NCBI RefSeq assembly: GCF_000377345.1
Contig: NZ_KB898045.1
Coordinates: forward strand, 1-64,000
Origin: Thioalkalivibrio sp. ALJ16
GTDB taxonomy: Bacteria > Pseudomonadota > Gammaproteobacteria > Ectothiorhodospirales > Ectothiorhodospiraceae
Length of the DNA: 64,000 nt
Direction: 5' to 3'
The notes beneath the pieces were generated by a model. It had not been told where the DNA came from. It saw nothing but the letters and a program-made list of their open reading frames with translations, and searched no databases. The translations under genes were made by a program, and so were the position numbers. Shown one piece after another: positions 8,581 to 18,023 of this stretch. The first letter of the stretch is position 1. Every line of letters starts with the position of its first letter.

Positions 8581-8964
8581 TTGACCAATGTACCGCCGGC
8601 CGCAGCGGCGGCTGCGCAACGGGTCCAGCTCCCGCGCCTGACCCAGTTCGATTTTCACCAGCGCCTGATGGATGTCCCCGGGGCGGCGGTGATCCTGTTT
8701 ACGCGTCAGGGCTGCGGTGCCTGCAAGGTGATGGGGCGGGTCCTGGCCGATTGGCGGAACGAGGCAGACGCACCCGCCCTGTTCGTGGTGGATGCCGAGA
8801 CCGATACCGCCCTGGTACGGGAGTTCGAGGTGTTTCATCTGCCGGCGCTGTTCGTCTTTCGCGCCGGCGACTATCACGGCCGTCTGGAGGCCCCGCCGCG
8901 CGTGCCGCTGCTGCGCGAGGCCCTGACCACCGTACTCGCGCGGCCGCCGGAGGAGGCGCCGTGA
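8581..8964 (+). CDS. Thioredoxin-like protein
   Basis: A 127-residue cytoplasmic protein with a thioredoxin fold: the strand AAVILFTRQGCGACK carries a CGAC redox motif (CxxC), followed by FVVDAETDTALVREFEVFHLPALFVFRAGDY with the cis-Pro equivalent at LPAL. It starts at a TTG (8581) after GAGGGTAA; no ATG is in position before the conserved part. There is no signal peptide, so it probably acts in the cytoplasm as a disulfide reductase or in redox sensing. Its stop overlaps the GTG start of ampD, so the two are translationally coupled; a functional connection is not obvious. Confidence 0.75.
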   Translation: MTNVPPAAAAAAQRVQLPRLTQFDFHQRLMDVPGAAVILFTRQGCGACKVMGRVLADWRNEADAPALFVVDAETDTALVREFEVFHLPALFVFRAGDYHGRLEAPPRVPLLREALTTVLARPPEEAP

Positions 8965-9539
8965 CCGCCCGGCCCGCCGCCACGGCCCCCGCGCAGCGGG
9001 ACTGGTACCCGCCAGCGCGGCGGGTCGAGAGCCCGAACCAGGACGCCCGCCCGCCCGGTCAGGAGCCGGAGCTGATCGTGGTGCACGCGATCAGTCTGCC
9101 GCCGGGCGAGTTCGGGGGCCCCCACATCAGCGAGCTGTTCCGCAACCGCCTCGACCCCGCGGCACATCCATATTTTGCCGAGGTCGCGGCGCTGCGGGTA
9201 TCGGCCCACGTGCTGATCGACCGCGAGGGTGATCTGGTCCAGTACGTGCCGTTTTCCCGCCGCGCCTGGCATGCCGGGGTGTCGTGCTGGGATGGGCGGG
9301 AACGCTGCAACGACTTTTCGATTGGCATTGAACTGGAAGGGACGGATGATCACCCCTTCACCCCGGCGCAGTACGCGGCGCTGGCGGCTCTGATCCAGTG
9401 GCTGCGGTCGCATTTCCCGGGGATCGGCCCGCAGGCCCTGGCGGGGCACAGTGACATCGCTCCCGGTCGCAAGACCGATCCGGGCCCGTACTTCGACTGG
9501 CAAACGCTGGCGGACCACCTGCGGGAGGCCGGCGCGTGA
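8961..9539 (+). CDS. ampD: 1,6-anhydro-N-acetylmuramyl-L-alanine amidase AmpD
   Basis: A 192-residue amidase_2 protein. Expected zinc ligands are His in IVVHAISLP, His in HSDIAPGRKTDPGP and the following Asp; FSIGIELEG is the typical central motif. AmpD cleaves the peptide from anhydro-muropeptides in the cytoplasm during peptidoglycan recycling and thereby limits ampC-type induction. No signal peptide is present, as expected. The GTG start at 8961 has a strong GGAGGAGG ribosome site and overlaps the preceding stop; the gene's own stop overlaps the next start in the same GTGA arrangement, giving a tight three-gene operon. Confidence 0.92.
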   Translation: MTARPAATAPAQRDWYPPARRVESPNQDARPPGQEPELIVVHAISLPPGEFGGPHISELFRNRLDPAAHPYFAEVAALRVSAHVLIDREGDLVQYVPFSRRAWHAGVSCWDGRERCNDFSIGIELEGTDDHPFTPAQYAALAALIQWLRSHFPGIGPQALAGHSDIAPGRKTDPGPYFDWQTLADHLREAGA

Positions 9540-10120
9540 TTGTCGATCTCCTGCGCCACGGCGAGCCGGAGGGTGGTCAGCGCTACCGCGGCCATGGCTG
9601 CGATGATCCGCTGAGCGCGCGCGGCTGGGGCCAGATGGAGCGCGCGGTTCGCGGCGAGTCCGAATGGCAGTTCGTGGTCAGCTCGCCGCTGCGGCGCTGC
9701 CGCACCTTCGCCGAGCACTACGCGTCCACCCAGGACCTGCCGCTGATCCTGGAGCCGGACCTGCGCGAGATCGGTTTTGGCGACTGGGAGGGCCGCACCC
9801 GGGTCGAGCTGCAGCGGGACCGACCGGAGGAATACCGCGCCTTCTATGCCGACCCGGTACACGCGCGCCCGGCCGGGGCGGAGCCGCTGGCGGCCTTTCG
9901 CCGCCGGGTCGAGGCCGGTTTCGATGCGGCTTTGCGGCCGCTGCAGTCGGAACGGGTGCTGATGGTGGTGCACGCGGGGGTTATACGGGCGCTGGTCGGC
10001 TGGGTGCTGGGCGTGCCGGACGATCGCCTTTACCAGCTCGAGTGCGAGTACGCCAGCCGCACCCGCCTGCATCGGCATCCGACCCGCGGCTGGCGGCTGC
10101 TTTACGCCAACCGGGTCTGA
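9536..10120 (+). CDS. Histidine phosphatase family protein
   Basis: A 194-residue phosphoglycerate-mutase-fold phosphatase. The N-terminal LLRHGEPEGG holds the RHG phospho-acceptor motif, SSPLRRCRTFAE the second catalytic Arg, REIGFGDWEGRT the family signature and VVHAGVIRALV the second catalytic His. This pattern is typical of alpha-ribazole phosphatase (CobC)-like and broad-specificity phosphatases; no cobalamin genes are near, so the substrate is open. The GTG start overlaps the ampD stop by four bases. Confidence 0.85.
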   Translation: MIVDLLRHGEPEGGQRYRGHGCDDPLSARGWGQMERAVRGESEWQFVVSSPLRRCRTFAEHYASTQDLPLILEPDLREIGFGDWEGRTRVELQRDRPEEYRAFYADPVHARPAGAEPLAAFRRRVEAGFDAALRPLQSERVLMVVHAGVIRALVGWVLGVPDDRLYQLECEYASRTRLHRHPTRGWRLLYANRV

Positions 10121-10133
10121 GCCGGTCCAGCCC

Positions 10134-10451
10134 CTAGCCGGCCTGCGTGTCGCGCCGCGGAACCGCCTTCACCGACAGGTAGTAGTCGTTGTTCAGCACC
10201 TCGATCAGACGATCGATGTTGGGGTGCTTGCCGGGGTTGGCGCGGGCGTCATCGGCATGGCTGCCGTACATCAGCAGCCCCGAGTTGGCCGCCTTCGGTC
10301 CGATGCCGCCGTAGTCCAGGGCCAGCTGGTAATAGATCTGCAGCGACAGGATCTGGCCGTCCCGATTCTCGATGGTGGCCGTGGGGTTGTAGTCCTCCCC
10401 AAACAATTCCAGGCGTTCGATCTTGCTGACGTCGGGCAGCTTCTTGGACAT
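10134..10451 (-). CDS. Conserved-looking hypothetical protein, 105 aa
   Basis: I do not recognise this family. It is a soluble, mixed-charge 105-residue protein without signal peptide or membrane segment. Its middle resembles a folded alpha/beta domain (TATIENRDGQILSLQIYYQL), followed by a Gly/Ala-rich loop (GGIGPKAANSGLLMYGSHAD) and a C-terminal HPNIDRLIEVLNNDYYLSVK helix. The ATG at 10451 is preceded by GAGCCCGACAT with a modest ribosome site (CGAGGAGC). It stands alone between a phosphatase and an inositol-phosphatase gene, both on the other strand. Codon use is like the neighbours, so it is likely a real gene. Confidence 0.6.
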   Translation of the reverse strand: MSKKLPDVSKIERLELFGEDYNPTATIENRDGQILSLQIYYQLALDYGGIGPKAANSGLLMYGSHADDARANPGKHPNIDRLIEVLNNDYYLSVKAVPRRDTQAG

Positions 10452-10595
10452 GTCGGGCTCCTCGAAAGAATCGCGGCATTATCGGGGCACGGCCGCGGCA
10501 CGACAACCAACCCGCGCGGGCGGGAGGGACGAGGCCGGGGCGGCCTGGCGTGAGGCCCGTGGTAGGATAGCGGCTTTTGTCGAGGGGACACGAAC

Positions 10596-11375
10596 ATGTC
10601 GCAAAGTGCGTTCATGGAGGCGGCCCAGGCCGCCGCCGATGCCGCCGAGAAGGTGATCCGCCACTACTACGAGGCGGGTGTCGACGTCGAAACCAAGCCC
10701 GACGATACCCCGGTAACCCGGGCCGACGTGGAGAGCGAACAGGCGATCCGCCAGGTGATTCGCGAGCGCTTCCCGGATCATGGCTTCTATGGCGAGGAGA
10801 CCGGCCAGTCGGACATGGACTCGGACTACGTCTGGCTGATCGACCCGATCGACGGCACCAAGAGCTTCGTGCGCCGCTATCCGTTCTTCTCCACCCAGAT
10901 CGCGCTGATGTACAAGGGCGAGCTGATCCTGGGGCTGTCCAACGGCATCCAGTTCGGCGAGCGGGCCTGGGCGGAAAAGGACCAGGGTGCGTTCCTGAAT
11001 GGCGACCCGATCTCGGTCGAAAAGACAACGGATCTGGCGCGCGCCTCCCTGTCTACCGGCAACCTGAAGACCCTGGCGCAGCATGCCGAGGGCTGGAGGG
11101 CGCTGGGCGGGATCATGGCCGAGGTCAACCGCACGCGCGGCTATGGCGACTTCTACCACTACCACCTGCTGGCGCGCGGCAGCATCGACCTGATCATCGA
11201 ATCGGACGTGAACATCCTCGATATTGCGGCGCTGGCCGTGATCGTGCGCGAGGCGGGCGGGACCTTCACCAACCTGTCCGGTGGCGAGCTGGATCTGGAG
11301 ACCACCAGTGTCCTGGCGGCGGCCACGCCCGATCTGCACCGGACGGCCCTGAACCGCCTCGCCTGGAAGGGCTAG
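10596..11375 (+). CDS. Inositol monophosphatase family protein (HisN-like)
   Basis: A 259-residue Mg-dependent phosphatase. Metal-binding motifs are present in order: GEETG (Glu), WLIDPIDGTKSFVRRYPFF (the DPxDGT signature) and, near the C-terminus, ESDVNILDIAALAVIVREAGG. These place it in the FIG superfamily. The TKSFVRRYPFFSTQIAL stretch is most like histidinol-phosphate phosphatases of the HisN type and inositol-1-phosphatases; a CysQ (PAPS phosphatase) role is less likely. No histidine genes are nearby to decide. The ATG is preceded by GAGGGGAC, a good ribosome site. Confidence 0.8.
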   Translation: MSQSAFMEAAQAAADAAEKVIRHYYEAGVDVETKPDDTPVTRADVESEQAIRQVIRERFPDHGFYGEETGQSDMDSDYVWLIDPIDGTKSFVRRYPFFSTQIALMYKGELILGLSNGIQFGERAWAEKDQGAFLNGDPISVEKTTDLARASLSTGNLKTLAQHAEGWRALGGIMAEVNRTRGYGDFYHYHLLARGSIDLIIESDVNILDIAALAVIVREAGGTFTNLSGGELDLETTSVLAAATPDLHRTALNRLAWKG

Positions 11376-11428
11376 CCGGGGACTGATTGAACCACTGAGG
11401 ACACAGGGGGCGTAGAGAAGGGCGGTCT

Positions 11429-11614
11429 ACAGGAAGACGGGAAGACTGGAAGGGGAAAGCTGTGAGTGGTTGCAGGCTGGCTGGTGATGCCGCGCATTTC
11501 GGGGCCATCATTGGCCGGGCCCTGCATCAGTAACCTGTTGGTTTTTCCAGCTGGCCGTAAATGGCATCCGTGTCGGCAACCGAAGTCATTCTTCCGGCCT
11601 TCCTGGCTTCCTGT
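11429..11614. repeat. Palindrome-ended repeat, family B copy 1
   Basis: The arms ACAGGAAGACGGGAAGACTG... (11429-11452) and its imperfect reverse complement (11591-11614) enclose about 140 bp with no gene. The same arm sequence bounds the element at 41961-42118, so this is an interspersed family. The left flank (11391-11405) holds TTGAACCACTGAGGACACAG, a motif often met next to such repeats. It fills the gap between the phosphatase gene and fis; no target duplication is evident. Confidence 0.6.
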
Positions 11615-11629
11615 GACCAGAACCGAACG

Positions 11630-11962
11630 TCAGGTCGCGGCGCCGTTCCCGTTTCCGTTGGGTTCCACCAGCCCGTGGGCGCGCAGCTTTTTGCGCAGGG
11701 TGGCGCGGTTGAGCCCGAGCAGGGCGGCGGCGCGGCTCTGGTTGCCGCCGCAGCGCTCCAGAACGCTGGCCAGCAGCGGGCGCTCCACCTCGTTCATCAC
11801 CAGCGCGTAGAGGTCATGGCTGCTCTGGCCGTCGAGGGTCTGGAAGTACTGGTCCAGGGCGCGGCGCACGGAATCGGCCAGCACACAGTCCGACGCCAGC
11901 GGGCCGACCTGCGTGGTCGCGCCTGCATCCGTTTCCCGTTGCAGTGGCAGGTTCGTGCTCAT
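11630..11962 (-). CDS. fis: DNA-binding protein Fis
   Basis: A 110-residue nucleoid-associated protein. The C-terminal helix-turn-helix GGNQSRAAALLGLNRATLRK is the hallmark of Fis; the preceding region (LYALVMNEVERPLLASVLER) forms the dimerising helices. Fis bends DNA and regulates rRNA promoters and site-specific recombination. The gene starts four bases inside the end of dusB, reproducing the conserved dusB-fis operon, in which fis is usually expressed from the dusB promoter. The acidic, Gln-rich N-terminus is longer and less conserved than in enterics; the tail ends in NGNGNGAAT. Confidence 0.92.
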   Translation of the reverse strand: MSTNLPLQRETDAGATTQVGPLASDCVLADSVRRALDQYFQTLDGQSSHDLYALVMNEVERPLLASVLERCGGNQSRAAALLGLNRATLRKKLRAHGLVEPNGNGNGAAT

Positions 11963-12951
11963 GCAGCCTCGCTTGCGATTCCCGTCAGGTTGGCGCGGAG
12001 GCGCCGCAGCTGTTCGCTGGCCGTAGGGGCGGCGAGAAGTTCAGCCCGTGCCGCCCGGGTGCGGGCCTCGTCGAGACCCAGCCCAAGAAGATACCAGCCC
12101 AGATGCTTGCGCGCGATACGCACGCCCTGCGGCTCCCCGTACTGGGCGTGCAGCCCGCGGATGTGTTCCTCGATCAGGGCCAGTCGGGCGGCCGGATCCG
12201 GCGCAGGTGGAACCGGTTCTCCGGCAAGGGCGGCGCGGATCTGTCCCGGCAGCCAGGGCTGGCCCTGGGCTGCACGGCCGATCATCACCCCGGCGGCGCC
12301 GGTGGTCTCGAGTACCCGCCGGGCCTGCTCGGGGGAGGTGATATCGCCATTGGCCAGCACGGGGATCGAGACCGCGCGTACTACGCGCGCGATGGCCGCA
12401 TAGTCGGCCTGGCCGCGGTAGCCATCGGCGCGGGTGCGGCCGTGCACGGTGAGCATCGCGATGCCGCAGTCCTGTGCGATCGCCGCGATGGTCTCGGCGT
12501 TGATGCGCTCGCGATCCAGACCCAGGCGCATCTTCAGCGTTACGGGGACGTCCACCGTGGCGGTGAGTGCCTGCAGCAGATCGCGGACCCGTTCCGGTTC
12601 GCCGAGCAGCGCGGACCCGGCCGCCTTGCTGCAGACCTTCTTCGCCGGACAGCCCAGGTTCAGGTCGATCACGTCGGCGCCGCGAAGCACGTTCTCCTGC
12701 GCCGCGGCCGCCAGCGCGTCGGGCTCGTTGCCGAGCAGTTGCACGATGCGCGGCCGCGGTTCCTGGCGGTGGTCGAGCCGGTGCCGGCTCTTGTCGCTGG
12801 ACCACAGCCGGGTGTCGGAGGTCACCATTTCCGAGACCGCCGCACTCGCCCCCAGACGCCGCGCCAGCAGCCGGAACGGGCGGTCGCTGACGCCGGCCAT
12901 CGGGGCCAGAAATACGGCGGGATCCGGAAAATGGTGGGCGCCAAGCTGCAT
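11959..12951 (-). CDS. dusB: tRNA-dihydrouridine synthase DusB
   Basis: A 330-residue FMN-dependent TIM-barrel enzyme that reduces uridine to dihydrouridine in tRNA. Diagnostic motifs are APMAGVSDRPFR, the catalytic Cys in DLNLGCPAKKVCSKAAGSAL, TLKMRLG, TVHGRTR and VLANGDI. The start is the Met of MQLGAHHFPDP; longer in-frame extensions upstream to 13080 encode low-complexity Arg/Pro sequence and are not expected to be translated. Length fits DusB (321 residues in E. coli). It overlaps fis by four bases (ATGA). Confidence 0.93.
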   Translation of the reverse strand: MQLGAHHFPDPAVFLAPMAGVSDRPFRLLARRLGASAAVSEMVTSDTRLWSSDKSRHRLDHRQEPRPRIVQLLGNEPDALAAAAQENVLRGADVIDLNLGCPAKKVCSKAAGSALLGEPERVRDLLQALTATVDVPVTLKMRLGLDRERINAETIAAIAQDCGIAMLTVHGRTRADGYRGQADYAAIARVVRAVSIPVLANGDITSPEQARRVLETTGAAGVMIGRAAQGQPWLPGQIRAALAGEPVPPAPDPAARLALIEEHIRGLHAQYGEPQGVRIARKHLGWYLLGLGLDEARTRAARAELLAAPTASEQLRRLRANLTGIASEAA

Positions 12952-13045
12952 CGGACACGGAACGGAGGAACGGGGAAGGCCCGCGAGTCTAGCAGGTCGG
13001 GGCTCGGGGTGCCGGGATCGGTAGGGTTCGGCTCTCCGTGTGCTC

Positions 13046-13858
13046 CTAGAAGGATGGCGGGACCTGTCGGTAGCCGGCATGGGTCACGCGCGCCATCGCC
13101 ACGCTGCGGCGTATATCGCGGCTGCGGGCATGCTGCAGCCGGTGCCCCAGCCAGCGAAACGGTGCCAGCAGACGCGCCACACCCCGCAGTGCCCGCGTTT
13201 GCCGCGGACTCCAGTGCAGCTCCTGGTAGGTTTGCAGCAGTTCCAGCCCCAGTGCCTCGGCCTGGTCCTCGTGCTGCGCCCAGGCGGTCGCGTCCGCCAG
13301 GTGCTGGAACAGGTCATATACCTGCGCCAGTTCCAGCGACAGGACCTGTTCGAGGTCTTCCTCGAAATCCACCCGGTAGTAGAGCCCGTCATCGAACAGG
13401 ACATTGCGCAGCTGGGCCCCGCCATGCCAGTAGCCGGCACGGTGGAAGGCCGCCAGGTTGCGGGTAACCGCGTGCAGGGTTTGCCGCCGCGCGGCCGGGT
13501 CCCGGGCGCGCAGGTGCTGTTCCACGGTCTCGCCGCAGTGGGTGTACATCACCGCGTCGGAAAGCGTGGCCACCACGCGGGGCACGTTCTGCCCTGCGGA
13601 CGCCAGCATGCGCACCCGTTCCATCTCGTACCAGCCGTCGCGCGGGGGTGCATTGCCGGGCGCGGTCAGGAACGGGAAGAACAGCCGGCAAAGCAGTCGG
13701 ATCGCCCATTGCTGGCGACGACTCCGGGCCTTCTCGCGCACACGCTTGAGCACATAGCGCCGGCCGTCGAATTCGAGGCCGAGGATACGCCCCGGGTCCT
13801 GCGCCAGGCGTGCCTCGGCAGCCCTGATCAGTGCCGGGTCCGGAGATTCTGCGCGCAT
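13046..13858 (-). CDS. Kinase-like protein (BUD32/Kdo-kinase-like fold), unusual catalytic loop
   Basis: A 270-residue protein with a protein-kinase-like layout: GRRYVLKRVREKAR supplies the N-lobe Lys, GWYEMERVRMLASAG the helix-C Glu, VMYTHCGETVEQHLR the hinge, and AFHRAGYWHGGAQLRNVLF plus YRVDFEED the catalytic and metal-binding loops. In canonical members the loop reads HGD....N; here Gly replaces the Asp (HGG...N), and DFG reads DFE. This is seen in a poorly studied group of lipopolysaccharide-kinase-like proteins. Activity is unproven; it may be a divergent kinase or a pseudokinase. It stands between DUF3426 (3 bp away, same strand) and dusB, so it is probably co-transcribed with the DUF3426/prmA group. 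Confidence 0.65.
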   Translation of the reverse strand: MRAESPDPALIRAAEARLAQDPGRILGLEFDGRRYVLKRVREKARSRRQQWAIRLLCRLFFPFLTAPGNAPPRDGWYEMERVRMLASAGQNVPRVVATLSDAVMYTHCGETVEQHLRARDPAARRQTLHAVTRNLAAFHRAGYWHGGAQLRNVLFDDGLYYRVDFEEDLEQVLSLELAQVYDLFQHLADATAWAQHEDQAEALGLELLQTYQELHWSPRQTRALRGVARLLAPFRWLGHRLQHARSRDIRRSVAMARVTHAGYRQVPPSF

Positions 13859-13861
13859 GGC

Positions 13862-14581
13862 TCAGCGGGTCCGGATATCGACGCCGGCCACCGGCGCGGG
13901 CGGGTTGGCCAGGGTCACGCGTACCGGTGTGTCCCGGTTCGCGGCCAGCAGGGAGCCGGCGTCGGCATAGTCATCGGGGGTCAGGCGTAGACGCCCGAGT
14001 GCGGTCCCCAGGCGGTCGCTCAGGTGAATGTCCAGCACCGGCCAGGCCTGCTGCACCGGGCTTTCGAGCGAGAATTGCAGATGCAGGCTGCCATCGGCGG
14101 CGGCAAAAAAGTCCGGTGTCGAGGTGCGGATGCGCTCCGGTGCCCGCAGCGGGTGCCAGGCCGGGCAGGGGATCCGTGCGCACAGTTCGCCGCGGGCCTG
14201 ATCGAGTGTGTTGTGTTCGTCTGGGGCAATCGGGGGTACGAGCAGCAGCTGCAGGGCCAGCAGCGCGAGCAGCGCCGCCGTCAGGGCCAGCGCGGGCGCG
14301 CGGCGGGCGGCCGCGGGCGCAGCAAGGGTTGTGGCGTCGGGGGCGGCCTCGATGTTCAGAGGGACCGCCTCCTGGCGCGGAGTATCGATTCGCACGGCCG
14401 GCCGGTGACGGGCCGGCGTCAGGCCGCGGCCACGGACCGGCGCCCCGGCCCCGCCGATCTCGAGGCTCGGGAACAGGTCGAATTCGGCACCGCAGTTGTC
14501 GCAGCGCACCCGCTGCAGGCGCAGGGTGTCGCCGCGGGCAATGGCGTGAGTGACCTGGCATTCGGGGCAGCGGGCCAGCAT
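13862..14581 (-). CDS. DUF3426 zinc-ribbon membrane protein
   Basis: A 239-residue protein with an N-terminal MJ0042-type zinc ribbon (CPECQVTH...CDNCGAEFDLF, two CxxC pairs), a Pro/Ala/Arg linker, one transmembrane helix at about residues 93-115 (LALTAALLALLALQLLLVP) and a C-terminal DUF3426 domain with a CARIPC pair. The orientation is probably zinc ribbon in the cytoplasm and DUF3426 in the periplasm. Function is unknown. Position between prmA and the dusB-fis pair is conserved in many gammaproteobacteria; here a kinase-like gene is inserted before dusB. Confidence 0.8.
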   Translation of the reverse strand: MLARCPECQVTHAIARGDTLRLQRVRCDNCGAEFDLFPSLEIGGAGAPVRGRGLTPARHRPAVRIDTPRQEAVPLNIEAAPDATTLAAPAAARRAPALALTAALLALLALQLLLVPPIAPDEHNTLDQARGELCARIPCPAWHPLRAPERIRTSTPDFFAAADGSLHLQFSLESPVQQAWPVLDIHLSDRLGTALGRLRLTPDDYADAGSLLAANRDTPVRVTLANPPAPVAGVDIRTR

Positions 14582-14635
14582 GTCGTGGGGTGAGGGTCCG
14601 TTGCCGGCCGCGCGCGCTGGGGCGCGTGACCGCGC

Positions 14636-15517
14636 CTAGCGCCGGCGACCGCCGAGCAGGGCCCAGCCTTCGCGGCAGTCCTCGACCCCGATGTCAAAGG
14701 CGTCGGAATAGGCCGCGATGACCTCGTCCGCCTGCCGTTCCAGCAGGCCCGCCAGCAGGATTCGGGCACCCGGTTTCGCGGCCCGCGCCAGTTCCGGGGC
14801 GAGGTCGATCAGAGGCTTGGCGAGGATGTTGGCCAGTACCAGGTCGTAGCCGGCGTCTGGCACCGGGTGATCGGTCAGCCCGATGTCCAGTTGCTCCGGG
14901 GTGATGGCGTTGACGTCGGCATTGCTGCGGGTGGCCTGCACGGCCTGTTCGTCGATGTCGATCCCCAGCGCATGCCGGGCCCCCAGCTTGAGGGCGGCGA
15001 TGGCGAGGATGCCGGAGCCGCAGCCATAGTCGAGCACGTCCTGATCGACGGGGGGCTGCTGGGCCAGCGCCGCCAGGCACATGGCGGTGGTCGGGTGGTT
15101 GCCGGTCCCGAAGGCCAGCCCGGGGTCCAGACGCACAAAGGTGCCTTCCTCGATGGCGGGCTCGTCCTCCCAGGACGGGACGATCCACAGCGAACCCCCG
15201 CAATGGATGGCCCCCAGCCCGTCAAGGCCGGCACGCACCCAGTCCTGGTCCTCGATGGCCTGGACCTGGATGGCCTCGGGGGCCTCGGCCTGGCGTTGCA
15301 GGGCGGCGGCCGCGAGATCGGCCCGGGTGGTGTCGGGAAACACCGCCTTCAGGCGCACGGTGGACCACAGCGGGTGGGTGCCCAGTGGCGGTTCGAACAG
15401 CGGTTCGTCGGCCGCGTCGAACAACTCGACGCTGACCGCGCCCAGCTCGAACAGCGTATCTTCCAGCGGCTCGGCCTGCTCCGGACGGATCTGGCATTCG
15501 AGTTCGGCAAGGCTCAT
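14636..15517 (-). CDS. prmA: Ribosomal protein L11 methyltransferase
   Basis: A 293-residue SAM-dependent methyltransferase. The N-terminal substrate-recognition domain (SLAELECQIRPEQAEPLEDTLFELGA) is typical of PrmA; the Rossmann-fold domain shows DPGLAFGTGNHPTTAMCL, VLDYGCGSGILAIAALKLG (SAM loop) and VLANILAKPLI (NPPF-like substitute motif). It trimethylates lysines and the N-terminus of ribosomal protein L11. Length equals E. coli PrmA (293). It is downstream of accC in the accBC operon, a common arrangement. Confidence 0.93.
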   Translation of the reverse strand: MSLAELECQIRPEQAEPLEDTLFELGAVSVELFDAADEPLFEPPLGTHPLWSTVRLKAVFPDTTRADLAAAALQRQAEAPEAIQVQAIEDQDWVRAGLDGLGAIHCGGSLWIVPSWEDEPAIEEGTFVRLDPGLAFGTGNHPTTAMCLAALAQQPPVDQDVLDYGCGSGILAIAALKLGARHALGIDIDEQAVQATRSNADVNAITPEQLDIGLTDHPVPDAGYDLVLANILAKPLIDLAPELARAAKPGARILLAGLLERQADEVIAAYSDAFDIGVEDCREGWALLGGRRR

Positions 15518-15541
15518 GGGGACTCCGGATGACGCGGGCCG

Positions 15542-16888
<1,347 letters not shown>

Positions 16889-16937
16889 GCTCGAACCTGT
16901 TTCCAGCGAAGCCGGGCGTGCAGCCCGGCGGATGGGT

Positions 16938-17399
16938 TCATCCGATGATGAACAGCGGCTGCCCGTATTCCACCGGGTTGCCGTTCTCGACCAGGATGTC
17001 GCGGACCGTCCCTGCCTGGTCGGCTTCGATCGGATTGAGCATCTTCATCGCTTCGATGATGCACAGGGTCTCGCCGACCTCTACCGTTTGCCCGACCTCG
17101 ACAAATGGATTCGAGCCAGGACTGGGGGCGCGATAGAACGTGCCGACCATCGGGGCGGTGACGCGGTGACCGTCCATCTCCGGGGGCGCGCTGGCCACGT
17201 CGGCCGGGGCGGCCGCGGGCGGTGTGCCGGCTGGTGCCGGTGCCGTGGCGGGCAGGGGCGCCGGGGCCGGTGCGGCAACGGCGGTGCCGCTGGCCGAGCG
17301 CGTGATACGGACCGACTCCTCGCCTTCGTGGATCTCGATCTCGTGGATGCCGCTCTCGTCGAGCAGGTCGATCAGTTTCTTGACCTTGCGAATGTCCAT
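16938..17399 (-). CDS. accB: Acetyl-CoA carboxylase biotin carboxyl carrier protein
   Basis: A 153-residue carrier protein. The N-terminal helix ([16 protein letters not shown]) and [12 protein letters not shown] precede a Pro/Ala-rich flexible linker (about residues 38-72); the C-terminal biotinyl domain includes the thumb segment [15 protein letters not shown] and the biotin acceptor Lys in [14 protein letters not shown]. BirA attaches biotin to this Lys and AccC then carboxylates it. The gene sits 9 bp after aroQ and 49 bp before accC, the conserved aroQ-accB-accC order. Confidence 0.95.
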   Translation of the reverse strand: MDIRKVKKLIDLLDESGIHEIEIHEGEESVRITRSASGTAVAAPAPAPLPATAPAPAGTPPAAAPADVASAPPEMDGHRVTAPMVGTFYRAPSPGSNPFVEVGQTVEVGETLCIIEAMKMLNPIEADQAGTVRDILVENGNPVEYGQPLFIIG

Positions 17400-17408
17400 G
17401 GAAGCCTC

Positions 17409-17849
17409 TTATTCCGTGATGGCTGCAAGCGCCGCGTCCAGCGCCAGCCGGTAGCCCATGACGCCGAAGCCACTGACCAGGCCGGCGGCCACATCGCTCA
17501 GGCGTGACGTCTGGCGGAAGGGCTCGCGGGCGTGAATGTTGCTGATATGAATCTCGTAGAACGGGATGGCAACACCCAGGAGGGCATCGCGCAGGCTGAC
17601 GCTGGTGTGGGTCAGGCCGCCCGGATTGATCAGGATGCGTTGCACGCCCTCGCCGGGGGCGGCATGAATGCGGTCGATCAGCGCGCCCTCGTGGTTGCTC
17701 TGGAAGCAATCGAGCGCGACCCCGGCGTCACGCGCGCGGGTTGCCAGATCGGTCTCGATGTCCGCGAGGGTCTGGGCGCCGTAACGCTCTGGCTCCCGCT
17801 GTCCCAGCAGGTTCAGATTGGGGCCGTTGAGCAGCAGTATGGACGCCAT
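17409..17849 (-). CDS. aroQ: 3-dehydroquinate dehydratase, type II
   Basis: A 146-residue type II dehydroquinase for the third step of the shikimate pathway. Motifs: [21 protein letters not shown] (with the catalytic Tyr in RYG), [31 protein letters not shown] and [14 protein letters not shown] with the catalytic His. The Met of [11 protein letters not shown] is chosen; a longer open frame runs to 17981 but encodes Pro/Arg-rich sequence unlike the family. Usual length is about 145-150. It heads the aroQ-accB-accC-prmA operon. Confidence 0.94.
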   Translation of the reverse strand: MASILLLNGPNLNLLGQREPERYGAQTLADIETDLATRARDAGVALDCFQSNHEGALIDRIHAAPGEGVQRILINPGGLTHTSVSLRDALLGVAIPFYEIHISNIHAREPFRQTSRLSDVAAGLVSGFGVMGYRLALDAALAAITE

Positions 17850-17977
17850 GGCAGCGGGAATCGGTAGCGATCCTGACGAGAATGGACGCGATTGCACCGA
17901 AAAATGACGGTGCGACGAATGATCGGGATTCTGCCGCAGGAAGGGTGGGGGTGTCCAGCGCGGAGAGCGCCCCGGAC

Positions 17978-18014
17978 GCACGCAGGCACCGCGCCGGGAG
18001 CGGTGCCTGCGTGC
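17978..18014. terminator. Strong stem-loop downstream of the OmpA-like gene
   Basis: A perfect 15-bp stem (GCACGCAGGCACCGC at 17978-17992 with its complement at 18000-18014) and a 7-base loop lie 10 bp after the OmpA-like gene stop, read on the minus strand. There is no T tract, so it may be a Rho-assisted terminator or an mRNA-stabilising end rather than a classic intrinsic terminator. Confidence 0.55.
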
Positions 18015-18023
18015 GGGTGACGA

